Positions 6,178-12,140 of a DNA stretch of 12,140 bases are shown here, piece by piece (within the stretch, counting starts at the first letter, position 1; each line of letters opens with the position of its first letter). A program made the position numbers and the translations under genes. The notes under the pieces are model-generated. The model was not told the origin of the DNA. It saw nothing but the letters and a program-made list of their open reading frames with translations, and searched no databases. Source of the DNA: Chloroflexota bacterium (GTDB lineage Bacteria > Chloroflexota > Anaerolineae > Anaerolineales > UBA11657); assembly GCA_003670425.1 (NCBI GenBank), contig QWRL01000057.1, forward strand, positions 1-12,140, given 5' to 3'.

Positions 6178-7635
6178 TCAGGCGCGCTGCGCCACCAGCT
6201 TGCCATAATCCAGCAGGGCCGCCAGGTCCTGCTCTGTGCGCGCCTCTGCATAAACGCGCAGCACCGGCTCGGTGCCTGAGGCGCGTATCAGCAGCCACGA
6301 GTCGTCCTCCATCACATACTTCACGCCATCCAGCGTTTGCACTTCGCGCATGCGCAGTGCACCAATTTGCTGCGGTGCCTGTTCGCACAATTCGCGCGTC
6401 AGCGCAGCGCGGCTCACCGGCCGCGCCAGGCGCAGGTCCGCGCGCTCGTACAGCGCCGGCCCAAAGTCTGCCAGCAGCTGCTCCACCAGCTCGTGCAGCG
6501 GTGCGCCGTACGCCGCCATCATCTCCAGCAGCAGCAAGCCCATCATGATGCCATCACCCTCCGGAATGTGGCCGTGGATGCTGATGCCGCCTGACTCTTC
6601 GCCGCCAATCAGCACCTTCTCCGAGAGCATGCGATCCGCAATGTGATTGAACCCAACTGGCGTCTCATGCAACGCCAGCTGGTACTGCTGCGCCTGCCGA
6701 TTCAGCATGCGCGTGGTTGAAACAGTCTTTACAACTGCACCGCTGCGCTGCTTGCGCTCCACCAGGTAGCGCAGGCACAGCGCCATAATTTTGTGCGGGT
6801 CCACAAACTGGCCGCGGCCGTCCATCGCGCCGATGCGGTCGGCGTCGCCGTCGGTTATCAGGCCCACATCTCCGTGCCCGCTGGCAATTGCGCTTGCAGT
6901 GGGCCCCAGATACTTTAGGATCGGCTCCGGATGCACGCCGCCGAATCCGGGGTTCATCTCGCCGCGTATCTCCAGCACCTCCACGCCGCTGCCGCCCAGC
7001 AAAGATTTAATGTAGCCGCGCCCGGATCCGTACATCGCATCCGCCACCACGTGCAGGCGCCCGGGGTGCGCAGCAATCTGGTCAAAGTCCAGCAGGCTGC
7101 GCAACGCCTCCGCGTACGGCTGCATCGGATTGAAGCGCACGATGCGCCCTGCCGCAACCGCCTGGTCATAGTCCATCAAGTTTGGCCCGCGCGCGCGGTT
7201 CTCGTTGTCGTTCAGGCACACCTCTACTGCGCGGCACTGGTCCGGCAGCGCGCTGCCACCGTAGGCGGCCTTGAGCTTGATGCCGTTGTAGCGCGGCGCA
7301 TTGTGCGAGGCGGTCACCATTACGCCGGCCGCAGCGCGTTGTTGCAGTACGGCATGCGACAGCACCGGCGTTGGCACATCCGTGTGCGTCAGCAGCACCT
7401 GCAGCCCATTTGCCGCCAGCACACGCGCCACCTCCACCGCATAGCGGTCGGACAGGAAGCGCGTATCGAAGCCCACCAGCACCTTGCGCGCATCGTGGCC
7501 TTGATGCGGCGCAGCCAGCCAGTCAGATGAGTTGACCGCATCCGCCACCGCCTGCGAAACCAGGCGCAAATTATTAAACGTGAAGGTGTCGGAAATTACC
7601 GCGCGCCAGCCGTCTGTGCCAAATTGAATTGTCAT
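6178..7635 (-). CDS. Phosphoglucomutase/phosphomannomutase family phosphohexomutase
   Basis: This 485-aa cytosolic enzyme should interconvert hexose 1- and 6-phosphates, supplying sugar phosphates for glycogen, polysaccharide or envelope synthesis. It has the four-domain family layout: substrate-entry FGTDGWR (5-11), active-site serine in TASHNAP (108-114), Mg-binding DGDADR (262-267), sugar-specificity loop GGEESGG (344-350) and phosphate-binding RASGTEPVLR (451-460). The active-site motif reads SHNA where SHNP is usual. The open frame extends upstream to 7752, but ATG 7635 is chosen because IQFGTDGWR is the normal N-terminus and the extra 39 residues resemble no family domain. No Shine-Dalgarno is seen. 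Whether it is a phosphoglucomutase, phosphomannomutase or bifunctional cannot be told by eye, so no symbol is given. It diverges from xseA. Confidence 0.93.
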   Translation of the reverse strand: MTIQFGTDGWRAVISDTFTFNNLRLVSQAVADAVNSSDWLAAPHQGHDARKVLVGFDTRFLSDRYAVEVARVLAANGLQVLLTHTDVPTPVLSHAVLQQRAAAGVMVTASHNAPRYNGIKLKAAYGGSALPDQCRAVEVCLNDNENRARGPNLMDYDQAVAAGRIVRFNPMQPYAEALRSLLDFDQIAAHPGRLHVVADAMYGSGRGYIKSLLGGSGVEVLEIRGEMNPGFGGVHPEPILKYLGPTASAIASGHGDVGLITDGDADRIGAMDGRGQFVDPHKIMALCLRYLVERKQRSGAVVKTVSTTRMLNRQAQQYQLALHETPVGFNHIADRMLSEKVLIGGEESGGISIHGHIPEGDGIMMGLLLLEMMAAYGAPLHELVEQLLADFGPALYERADLRLARPVSRAALTRELCEQAPQQIGALRMREVQTLDGVKYVMEDDSWLLIRASGTEPVLRVYAEARTEQDLAALLDYGKLVAQRA

Positions 7636-7697
7636 TTTGTCAGTAAATGCTGTGAGGTGCGATGCCGGTGCTCGGGTTTGGTGTGGGCGCTTGTGAA

Positions 7698-7723
7698 GGC
7701 TGGCTGCCAGCCCCGCAGCTGGC
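7698..7723 (-). repeat. Competing inverted repeats in the phosphohexomutase 5' leader
   Basis: GGCTGGC (7698-7704), GCCAGCC (7706-7712) and GCTGGC (7718-7723) share one pairing partner, so the middle element can fold with either neighbour but not both. In the minus-strand leader this gives two mutually exclusive hairpins about 60-90 nt before ATG 7635. It may be a regulatory switch or a by-product of GC-rich sequence; no T-tract follows. Confidence 0.3.
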
Positions 7724-7761
7724 TCCAGCGTGAGTTGGCCCGCAGGCAACACATTGCAAGT

Positions 7762-7788
7762 TTGACAGCTGCGCTGTGGCAGTATAAC
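7762..7788 (+). promoter_or_regulatory. Candidate promoter toward xseA, with overlapping divergent -10
   Basis: A perfect -35 TTGACA (7762-7767) is followed by TATAAC (7783-7788) at a short 15-nt spacing, or TAACAC at 17 nt. ACAGC/GCTGT (7765-7769 and 7773-7777) forms an operator-like inverted repeat within it. The reverse complement of 7781-7786 reads TATACT, a -10 candidate for the divergent phosphohexomutase gene. Confidence 0.45.
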
Positions 7789-7804
7789 ACCGGCGCAGTT
7801 TTAG

Positions 7805-7833
7805 TTGACTTTGGCCCACGCATGCTTTAGCAT
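7805..7833 (+). promoter_or_regulatory. Second candidate promoter of xseA
   Basis: TTGACT (7805-7810), a 17-nt spacer and TAGCAT (7828-7833). The predicted start near 7840 leaves only a short 5' leader to ATG 7864. A TTTAAT at 7851-7856, 7 nt before the ATG, could alternatively act as the -10 of a leaderless transcript. Confidence 0.5.
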
Positions 7834-7863
7834 TGCCTTTGCGCGTAATCTTTAATCATTAAC

Positions 7864-9099
7864 ATGAGTGCGCAGTTCCCGCTCTTTGCAGCCGAACCCA
7901 TTTGGTCAGTGGCTGCGCTCACGCATTTTGTGCGCGAGCTGTTTGATTCAAATCCGCAGTTGCAGGATGTCTCGGTTGAGGGCGAGGTCTCAAATCTCAC
8001 GCGTTCCGCCGCGGGGCATTTGTACTTTACCTTGCGCGATGCGCAGGCTGCGCTGAGCTGTGTTGTCTGGCGCGCGGATGCGACGGTGCTGGCGCGCCAG
8101 CCTGTAAACGGCGATCAGGTGGTGGCTTTCGGCTCGGTGAGCGTTTACGAGCAGTCGGGCCGCTACCAGTTGTATGCCAGCAGCGTGCAGCTGGCCGGCT
8201 TGGGCGAGCGCCTGCGCCAGCTGGAGGAGCTTAAGCGCCGGCTGGCGGCAGAAGGCTTGTTCGACGCTGCGCGCAAGCGCGCGCTGCCTGCCATGCCGCG
8301 CCATATTGCGCTTGTCACGTCGCCGCGCGGCGCGGCCGTAAGCGACATGCGCCGGGTGCTGGCGCGCCGCTGGCCGCTGGCGCTGGTTTCACTGCTGCCC
8401 ACCGTGGTGCAGGGCGAGCGCGCACCGGAAGAAATTGTGGCTGCGTTGCAAGCAGCAAACCGCAAGCATCCGGATGTCATTCTGCTTGCGCGCGGCGGTG
8501 GCGCAATCGAGGATTTGTGGGCCTTCAATGACGAGCGCGTGGTGCGCGCGATTGTGGCATCGGCATCGCCGGTGGTCACTGGCGTTGGACATGAAACCGA
8601 TGTGACCCTCGCAGATTTTGCGGCCGATGTGCGCGCCGCTACGCCGTCAGTGGCGGCAGAGCTGGCCACACCCAACCAAAATGACGTGCGCCAGCGGCTG
8701 GACCGCAGCAGTGCCCGCCTCGATGCACTGATGCGCACTGCGCTTACGCAGCGCACTGCGGCGCTGCTGGATGCGCTGCGCATATTGCAGGCGCTTTCAC
8801 CGCGCGCGCAGCTGCGCGCAACTGCCGCGCGCCTGCAGGGTTTGCAACTGCGCCTGCAACGCGGCCTGCAAAGCCGCCTGCTGCTGCAGCGTGCGCATTT
8901 GCACCGGATGCAGCAACTGCTGCTGACGCTGGGGCCGGGCCCCACGCTGGCGCGCGGTTACGCTATAGTGACCCATGCGGCAAGCGGCATAGTAGTGCGG
9001 CAGGCGCAAGCCGTGCAGCCGCTGGCGCAGGTGCGCGTCCGGCTGGCGCAGGGTTCCTTCACTGCCGAAGTGCGCGAAGTGGCAGCCAAGAACGGTTAG
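7864..9099 (+). CDS. xseA: Exodeoxyribonuclease VII large subunit
   Basis: This 411-aa catalytic subunit of the single-strand-specific exonuclease VII acts on DNA in repair and in trimming of ssDNA ends, together with several XseB chains. It shows an N-terminal OB-fold (about 13-110; VSVEGEVSN, GHLYFTLRD, YQLYASSVQ), then the catalytic core with IALVTSPRGAAVSD (148-161), LLARGGGAIEDLWAFNDE (207-224), VVTGVGHETDVTLAD (237-251) and RAATPSVAAEL (257-267). A long Arg/Leu/Gln-rich helical region (about 275-370) binds the small subunits, and LARGYAIVTHA lies near the C-terminus. Length is at the short end for the family (about 400-450). ATG 7864 gives the expected N-terminus; no Shine-Dalgarno precedes it. 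xseB follows 12 nt after the TAG stop. Confidence 0.96.
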   Translation: MSAQFPLFAAEPIWSVAALTHFVRELFDSNPQLQDVSVEGEVSNLTRSAAGHLYFTLRDAQAALSCVVWRADATVLARQPVNGDQVVAFGSVSVYEQSGRYQLYASSVQLAGLGERLRQLEELKRRLAAEGLFDAARKRALPAMPRHIALVTSPRGAAVSDMRRVLARRWPLALVSLLPTVVQGERAPEEIVAALQAANRKHPDVILLARGGGAIEDLWAFNDERVVRAIVASASPVVTGVGHETDVTLADFAADVRAATPSVAAELATPNQNDVRQRLDRSSARLDALMRTALTQRTAALLDALRILQALSPRAQLRATAARLQGLQLRLQRGLQSRLLLQRAHLHRMQQLLLTLGPGPTLARGYAIVTHAASGIVVRQAQAVQPLAQVRVRLAQGSFTAEVREVAAKNG

Positions 9100-9111
9100 T
9101 TGGCCAACATT

Positions 9112-9498
9112 ATGAAAGCAGTTTCCAAACTTACATTTGAGGAAGCGGCCGCAGAGCTGGACAGCGTTGTGGCGCAGATGGAGAGCGGCGACCTGGCGCT
9201 TGAGGCAGCGCTCAAAGCATACGAGCGCGGCCAGGCGCTGGCGCAGCATTGCCAGACGCTGCTTACCGCAGCCGAAAAGAAGGTGCGCAAGCTGCAGCCG
9301 GACGGCGTGGAAGATGATGGCGCGGCGGAAGATGCGGACGACGCCCGAGGGCCGGCACCGCCCCCTCAAAATACCTTTGGCCGCAAGCTAACACATGCAA
9401 GTGAACCAACCGTTGCTCGCGGCGCTAGTTGCATGGCTGCTTGCGCAGATGCTCAAGCTGCCCCTCGAATATTGGCAGACGGGCGAATGGCATTTTGA
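9112..9498 (+). CDS. xseB: Exodeoxyribonuclease VII small subunit with an unusual C-terminal extension
   Basis: The protein binds the helical region of XseA to form active exonuclease VII. Residues 3-62 match the family: KLTFEEAAAELDSVVAQMES (6-25), GDLALEAALKAYERG (26-40), then LTAAEKKVRKLQ (51-62), with an acidic tail EDDGAAEDADD (67-77), where family members normally end (about 70-85 aa). Here the frame stays open to 128 aa, adding an Ala/Pro-rich stretch without family resemblance and overlapping the DUF212 gene by 104 nt. A C5 run near 9361-9365 could host an indel; a shift into another frame would stop at TAA 9389-9391, 3 nt before the next ATG. ATG 9112 is preferred to TTG 9100. No Shine-Dalgarno is seen; coupling to xseA is likely. 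The core call is secure; the true end is uncertain. Confidence 0.85.
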   Translation: MKAVSKLTFEEAAAELDSVVAQMESGDLALEAALKAYERGQALAQHCQTLLTAAEKKVRKLQPDGVEDDGAAEDADDARGPAPPPQNTFGRKLTHASEPTVARGASCMAACADAQAAPRILADGRMAF

Positions 9499-9844
9499 AA
9501 TATTGTTTTCCAGTGGCGGCATGCCCAGCTCGCATTCGGCGCTCGTGGCTGGCCTGGCTTGGGGCTTCGGCCTGCACAGCGGGTTTGTAACGAATGAGTT
9601 TGCGGTGGCAGTTGTACTGGCAATGATTGTGATCTATGACGCCACCGGCATCCGGCGCGCAGCCGGCGAGCAGGCGCGTGTCATCAACCGCCTGCTGCGT
9701 GAGCTGGCAGCCGGCCACCCGCCCAAAGAGGAAGAGCTGCGCGAGCTGCTGGGCCATACGCCGCTGCAAGTTGCTGCGGGCACGCTGCTGGGAATGGTTG
9801 TGGCGTGGGTCTTGTGGACCGGCGCGCTGCAGCGCCTACTCTGA
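9395..9844 (+). CDS. Divergent PAP2 family (DUF212) membrane protein
   Basis: This 149-aa integral membrane protein is of the DUF212 / divergent PAP2 acid-phosphatase-related family, whose members keep phosphatase-like motifs but have no well-defined substrate. Signature blocks are FSSGGMPSSHSALV (38-51) and VIYDATGIRRAAGEQA (79-94), then ELLGHTPLQVAAGTLLG (117-133). Hydrophobic segments lie at about 6-24, 46-62, 68-84 and 126-142. ATG 9395 gives the usual start (N-Q-P-L-L-A-A-L-V-A-W) although it lies inside the extended xseB frame, which supports the view that the xseB tail is odd rather than this start. No Shine-Dalgarno is visible. The TGA stop at 9842-9844 overlaps the 3' end of the opposing murJ gene by 9 nt. 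It is probably co-transcribed with xseAB. Confidence 0.9.
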   Translation: MQVNQPLLAALVAWLLAQMLKLPLEYWQTGEWHFEILFSSGGMPSSHSALVAGLAWGFGLHSGFVTNEFAVAVVLAMIVIYDATGIRRAAGEQARVINRLLRELAAGHPPKEEELRELLGHTPLQVAAGTLLGMVVAWVLWTGALQRLL

Positions 9845-11404
9845 CTCCGGCTGGCGGCGCAGCAGCAGCTGCGGCAGCCGGCGCGCCTCCGGGCTGGCCA
9901 GCGCAAGTGTGGCAGCCCAGTAAACCGCCGCGCCCAGCAGCACCCCAACCAGGCTTGTAACCAGCACCGAGGCCGGCGCAACAGCCAGCCATGCAGCCAG
10001 CGCTGCGCCCATTAGCAGCACAGCCGCAGTAGAGCGCAGCACCGTGTGCAGCAGGGCAGCGCGGTTGGCGGCGCCGGGCTGCAGCGCGCTGCGCAGCCAG
10101 AGCAGCAGCAGCAGCAGCTCAAGCGTGGTGGCGATGGTGTTGGCCAGTGCAGGTCCGCCGTGTGGCAGCCAGTGCATGCGCCCGAACACAAAAGCCAGCA
10201 GCGGGCTCAAGGCCACATTGATAGCCACGGCGATGCCGCCGGCCAGCAGTGGTGTGCGCGTATCTTGCACCGCGTAATAGGCGCGCGCTGCCAGCTCCAC
10301 CCCGCAGTGCGCTGCCAGCCCCAGCGCATACCAAGCCAGCGCCCAGTACACCATCTGCGTGGCAGCCGTGTCAAACGCGTTGCCTTCAAACAGCAGGCGC
10401 AGCAGCGGCTTGCCAAGCAGCCACATGCCGGCCGTGGCCGGCAGCGCCAGATACAAAACGGCGCGCAGGCTGGCAGCCAGCGTGTCGCGCAGGGCGGCAT
10501 ATTCGCCGCGCGCCGCCATTGCAGAAAAGCGCGGAAACAGCGCGGTGGCCAGGGCCTGTGCAATCACCGCCTGTGGAAAAGTAAAAACTTGAAATGCAAT
10601 CACGAGCGCAGCGAGGCTGCCGGCCGGCAGTGTGGACGCAACCGCTGTATTCACCCAGAAATTAATCTGCCACGCTGCCAAACCCAATACGCGCGGCACC
10701 ATCAGGGCAGCCACGCGCCGCACCAGCGGGTCGGCCAGCCCCAGGCGCGCATGGTACTGCGGCGCATAGCGCCACAACGGCGGCAGCTGCGCTGCCAAAT
10801 GCAGCAGCGCGCCAAGCACTACGCCGTATGCCAGCCCGCTCACCCCGTAGCGCGGTGCCAGCCATAGCGCGCCCGCAGCAATACCGGCGTTGTACAACAC
10901 CGGTGCCAAGGCCGGCGCCAGAAAATGATTGTGGGCGTGGTGCACACTCATCAAGACGCTGCTGGCGCCAAATACTGCAGTGGAGAGCAGCATGATGCGC
11001 ATCAGCTGCACGGTGCGCGCCACCTGCTGCGCGTCCCAGCCCGGTGCCAGCAGCGTGCGCGTGATGGCCGGCGCAAACAACGCTGCGAGGCCCGCCAGCA
11101 GCAGCAGCACAATGCAAAGCGAGTTGAGCAGCGCACTGGCCAGTGCCCATGCAGCCGGGCGCGCGCTGCTCAGCAGCTGCCCGGTGAACACCGGCAGAAA
11201 CGCGGAACCGAGCGCGCCGCCGGCCAGCAGGTTGAACAACAGGTCAGGTACGCGGAATGCCGCAAAGTATTCATCCAGCGCTGCGCCGGTTCCGAACGCG
11301 CGGTTGATGAGCATCTGGCGCAGCAGGCCGGCGAGATTGGCCGCCACAAAAGCCGCCATCAAAATGCCGGCAGAGCGCGCCACGGAGCGATTATTTTGGG
11401 TCAC
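9836..11404 (-). CDS. murJ: Lipid II flippase MurJ (MviN family)
   Basis: This 522-aa polytopic inner-membrane protein of the MOP superfamily (about 13-14 hydrophobic helices) should flip lipid II outward for peptidoglycan synthesis. The N-terminal block SAGILMAAFVAANLAGLLRQ (11-30), ALDEYFAAFRVPDLLFNLLA (42-61) and GGALGSAFLPVF (62-73) are family signatures, as is ALFPRFSAMAARGEY in the middle. In the E. coli protein the segment equivalent to LLFNLLAGGA carries Arg52 and Glu57; here those positions are not charged, as I recall for some other phyla. The GTG start at 11404 has no Shine-Dalgarno; a codon-16 ATG is possible but would cut the first conserved block. TAG stop at 9836-9838 overlaps the DUF212 gene end. 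A (AGC)6 run at 10101-10118 encodes Leu residues in a helix. Confidence 0.94.
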   Translation of the reverse strand: MTQNNRSVARSAGILMAAFVAANLAGLLRQMLINRAFGTGAALDEYFAAFRVPDLLFNLLAGGALGSAFLPVFTGQLLSSARPAAWALASALLNSLCIVLLLLAGLAALFAPAITRTLLAPGWDAQQVARTVQLMRIMLLSTAVFGASSVLMSVHHAHNHFLAPALAPVLYNAGIAAGALWLAPRYGVSGLAYGVVLGALLHLAAQLPPLWRYAPQYHARLGLADPLVRRVAALMVPRVLGLAAWQINFWVNTAVASTLPAGSLAALVIAFQVFTFPQAVIAQALATALFPRFSAMAARGEYAALRDTLAASLRAVLYLALPATAGMWLLGKPLLRLLFEGNAFDTAATQMVYWALAWYALGLAAHCGVELAARAYYAVQDTRTPLLAGGIAVAINVALSPLLAFVFGRMHWLPHGGPALANTIATTLELLLLLLWLRSALQPGAANRAALLHTVLRSTAAVLLMGAALAAWLAVAPASVLVTSLVGVLLGAAVYWAATLALASPEARRLPQLLLRRQPESE

Positions 11405-11432
11405 GGAGCTGGGCGCCCGACACTCGGCGCAT
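11391..11432 (-). CDS. Candidate 13-aa upstream ORF overlapping the murJ start, doubtful
   Basis: ATG 11432, 5 nt after the TATAAT -10, opens a 13-codon frame (MRRVSGAQLRDPK) that ends at TAA 11391-11393, 9 nt inside murJ and in a different frame. If the transcript starts at or just before this ATG, it would be a leaderless uORF controlling murJ by reinitiation. Chance occurrence is quite possible. Confidence 0.25.
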   Translation of the reverse strand: MRRVSGAQLRDPK

Positions 11433-11437
11433 TAAGA

Positions 11438-11467
11438 ATTATAGACCGCACAAATTGCGCTTAATAA
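11438..11467 (-). promoter_or_regulatory. Promoter of murJ
   Basis: On the minus strand, a perfect -10 TATAAT (11443-11438), an 18-nt spacer and a weak -35 TTATTA (11467-11462). The predicted start near 11431 gives a short leader of about 28 nt to the GTG. Confidence 0.55.
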
Positions 11468-11657
11468 GGGCAGCTAGCCCAGTCTTTACAAAATATTTAC
11501 GGCAGAATTATCATTGCTAATCCACGACTGTGGCCGCTCAAATTCAAGGCGCGCAGCCCGCAGCCCCTATTTTCCCCGCTGGTTTTGCGCGGGCATGTTT
11601 AACGCCAGTATGCTGCCGTCAAAAGTGTTGTAACCCGGCTTTTTTGCCATGGTTACC

Positions 11658-11686
11658 TTGGCGCAAAAAGTGCCGAACTATATGAT
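11658..11686 (+). promoter_or_regulatory. Promoter of the LysM protein gene
   Basis: TTGGCG (11658-11663), a 17-nt spacer and TATGAT (11681-11686). The predicted start is near 11693, about 12 nt before ATG 11705, too short for a normal Shine-Dalgarno region, and none is visible. Confidence 0.6.
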
Positions 11687-11704
11687 ATATTTGCCTTTCT
11701 ACTG

Positions 11705-12140
11705 ATGAAGCGTTCTTCCCGTTTAATTCAAACCGCGCTGATATTGGCGCTTATGTGTGCGTTGGTGCCAAGTGCGGCAGTCGTGGTGCGGGCTGCGCCC
11801 GCAGCCGAAATTATTTACACCGTGCAGCGTGGTGACACGCTTTCGGCAATTGCTGCGCGCTATGGCGTTACCGTGGCTGCCCTGCAGCAAGTCAACGGTT
11901 TGGGCGGCACGGTCATCGTGTTGGGGCAGCGTTTGATTGTTCCGGAGACAGCGGCGGTGGCAGCCGCAGCGCCGGGCGCACGGTTCCGCTATGTTGTGCA
12001 GCGCGGCGACACACTCTTCAGGCTGGCGCAAGCTTATGGCACCAGCGTGCTTGGCATCCAGCGCGCCAGCGGGATTACCGGTACACGGCTCGAGATCGGC
12101 GACGTACTGCAGATTCCAGGTACGGGAGCGGTTGCGGTTG
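11705..12140 (+). CDS. Secreted LysM-repeat protein (3' end beyond the window)
   Basis: The 145 codons visible encode a basic N-terminus (MKRSSR), a hydrophobic core (about 8-28) and a likely signal-peptidase site near VRA-AP (30/31), so the product should be exported. Two LysM peptidoglycan/chitin-binding repeats follow: YTVQRGDTLSAIAARYGV at 38-55, continuing to LIVP (80), and YVVQRGDTLFRLAQAYGT at 96-113, continuing to LQIP (138), joined by an Ala-rich linker. The frame is open at the window end, so a downstream catalytic domain (peptidase, amidase or transglycosylase) cannot be excluded. The ATG is fixed by the signal peptide and the promoter just upstream. It diverges from murJ, which fits a cell-wall role. 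Confidence 0.88.
   Translation, partial: MKRSSRLIQTALILALMCALVPSAAVVVRAAPAAEIIYTVQRGDTLSAIAARYGVTVAALQQVNGLGGTVIVLGQRLIVPETAAVAAAAPGARFRYVVQRGDTLFRLAQAYGTSVLGIQRASGITGTRLEIGDVLQIPGTGAVAV

Larger units (their letters stand above)
11405..11704. other. Divergent intergenic spacer between murJ and the LysM gene
   Basis: This 300-nt spacer is AT-richer at 11461-11530 and 11665-11700. It holds the murJ promoter on the left and the LysM promoter on the right. GGGC-AGCTA-GCCC (11468-11480) is a small inverted repeat just upstream of the murJ -35. An imperfect TTGCCA/TTGG(C)GCAA repeat (about 11644-11665) overlaps the -35 of the LysM promoter and could be an operator. The central part (about 11530-11640) shows no ORF above a dozen codons and no recognisable RNA. 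Confidence 0.5.

Noticed and set aside
7636..7752. N-terminal 39-residue extension of the phosphohexomutase
   Set aside because: The family N-terminus begins at ATG 7635; the upstream stretch looks like a leader region with hairpins rather than coding sequence.
8163..8945. Minus-strand 260-codon open frame inside xseA
   Set aside because: xseA is unambiguous; this frame is Ser/Arg-rich antisense shadow.
10101..10118. (AGC)6 repeat as a microsatellite or phase-variation tract
   Set aside because: It is a triplet run coding for Leu in a MurJ membrane helix, so length change would keep frame; not a phase switch.
10046..10867. Plus-strand 273-codon open frame opposite murJ
   Set aside because: It is Gln/Arg/His-rich antisense of Leu/Ala membrane codons; no evidence of coding.
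11485..11513. Plus-strand promoter TTTACA-N17-TTATCA in the murJ/LysM spacer
   Set aside because: The -10 is poor and no plus-strand ORF starts soon after; the promoter at 11658-11686 is far better.

Overview
The window looks like a chromosomal segment from a GC-rich (low-to-mid sixties percent by eye) member of the Chloroflexota, probably near Anaerolineae/Caldilineae. That placement is inferred from gene content: an OMPDC-OPRT fusion, a stand-alone XPB/Ssl2-type helicase-associated domain protein, an LPxTG-like small membrane protein of the kind seen in that phylum, and a LysM exoprotein. No rRNA or other marker is present to confirm it. I see no mobile element, phage gene, CRISPR array or tRNA.

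Left part (29-3662, minus strand): a pyrimidine-biosynthesis operon read as pyrC, pyrB, then a fused pyrF-pyrE. It covers four of the six de novo UMP steps; carAB and pyrD are not in the window. pyrB and pyrFE overlap by 4 nt (GTGA). In front of pyrC sits the most interesting element of the window. A good promoter (TTGACG-N16-TAGAAT) is followed 7 nt later by a GTG that opens a 27-codon leader ORF. That ORF runs straight through an intrinsic terminator (7-bp stem plus T7) and ends in a TGA overlapping the pyrC ATG (ATGA). pyrC has no Shine-Dalgarno sequence. This is the layout expected for translation-coupled transcription attenuation, comparable in logic to E. coli pyrBI, with a probably leaderless leader peptide.

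Middle (3682-6168): a 562-aa minus-strand protein with an XPB/Ssl2 helicase-associated domain but no helicase motor. Then comes a 273-nt AT-richer divergent region with a strong plus-strand promoter and two tiny ORFs, and a 159-aa protein with an N-terminal membrane segment and a C-terminal LPDTG/hydrophobic/RR tail. A large GC-rich hairpin separates it from the converging phosphoglucomutase gene.

Right part (6178-12140): a phosphohexomutase gene (minus) diverges from xseA-xseB-DUF212 (plus). The xseAB genes encode exonuclease VII. The DUF212 (acid phosphatase/VanZ-like PAP2-related) membrane protein gene overlaps the 3' end of xseB by 104 nt and, at its own 3' end, overlaps the convergent murJ (lipid II flippase) gene by 9 nt. 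murJ and a LysM-repeat secreted protein, cut off by the window end, diverge from a 300-nt spacer with a promoter on each side. The phosphohexomutase, murJ, LysM and LPDTG genes give this half a cell-envelope flavour.

Only two genes (pyrB and the LPDTG gene) show clear Shine-Dalgarno sequences. The others start without one, either coupled to an upstream ORF or very close to a promoter, suggesting that leaderless or non-SD initiation is common in this genome.
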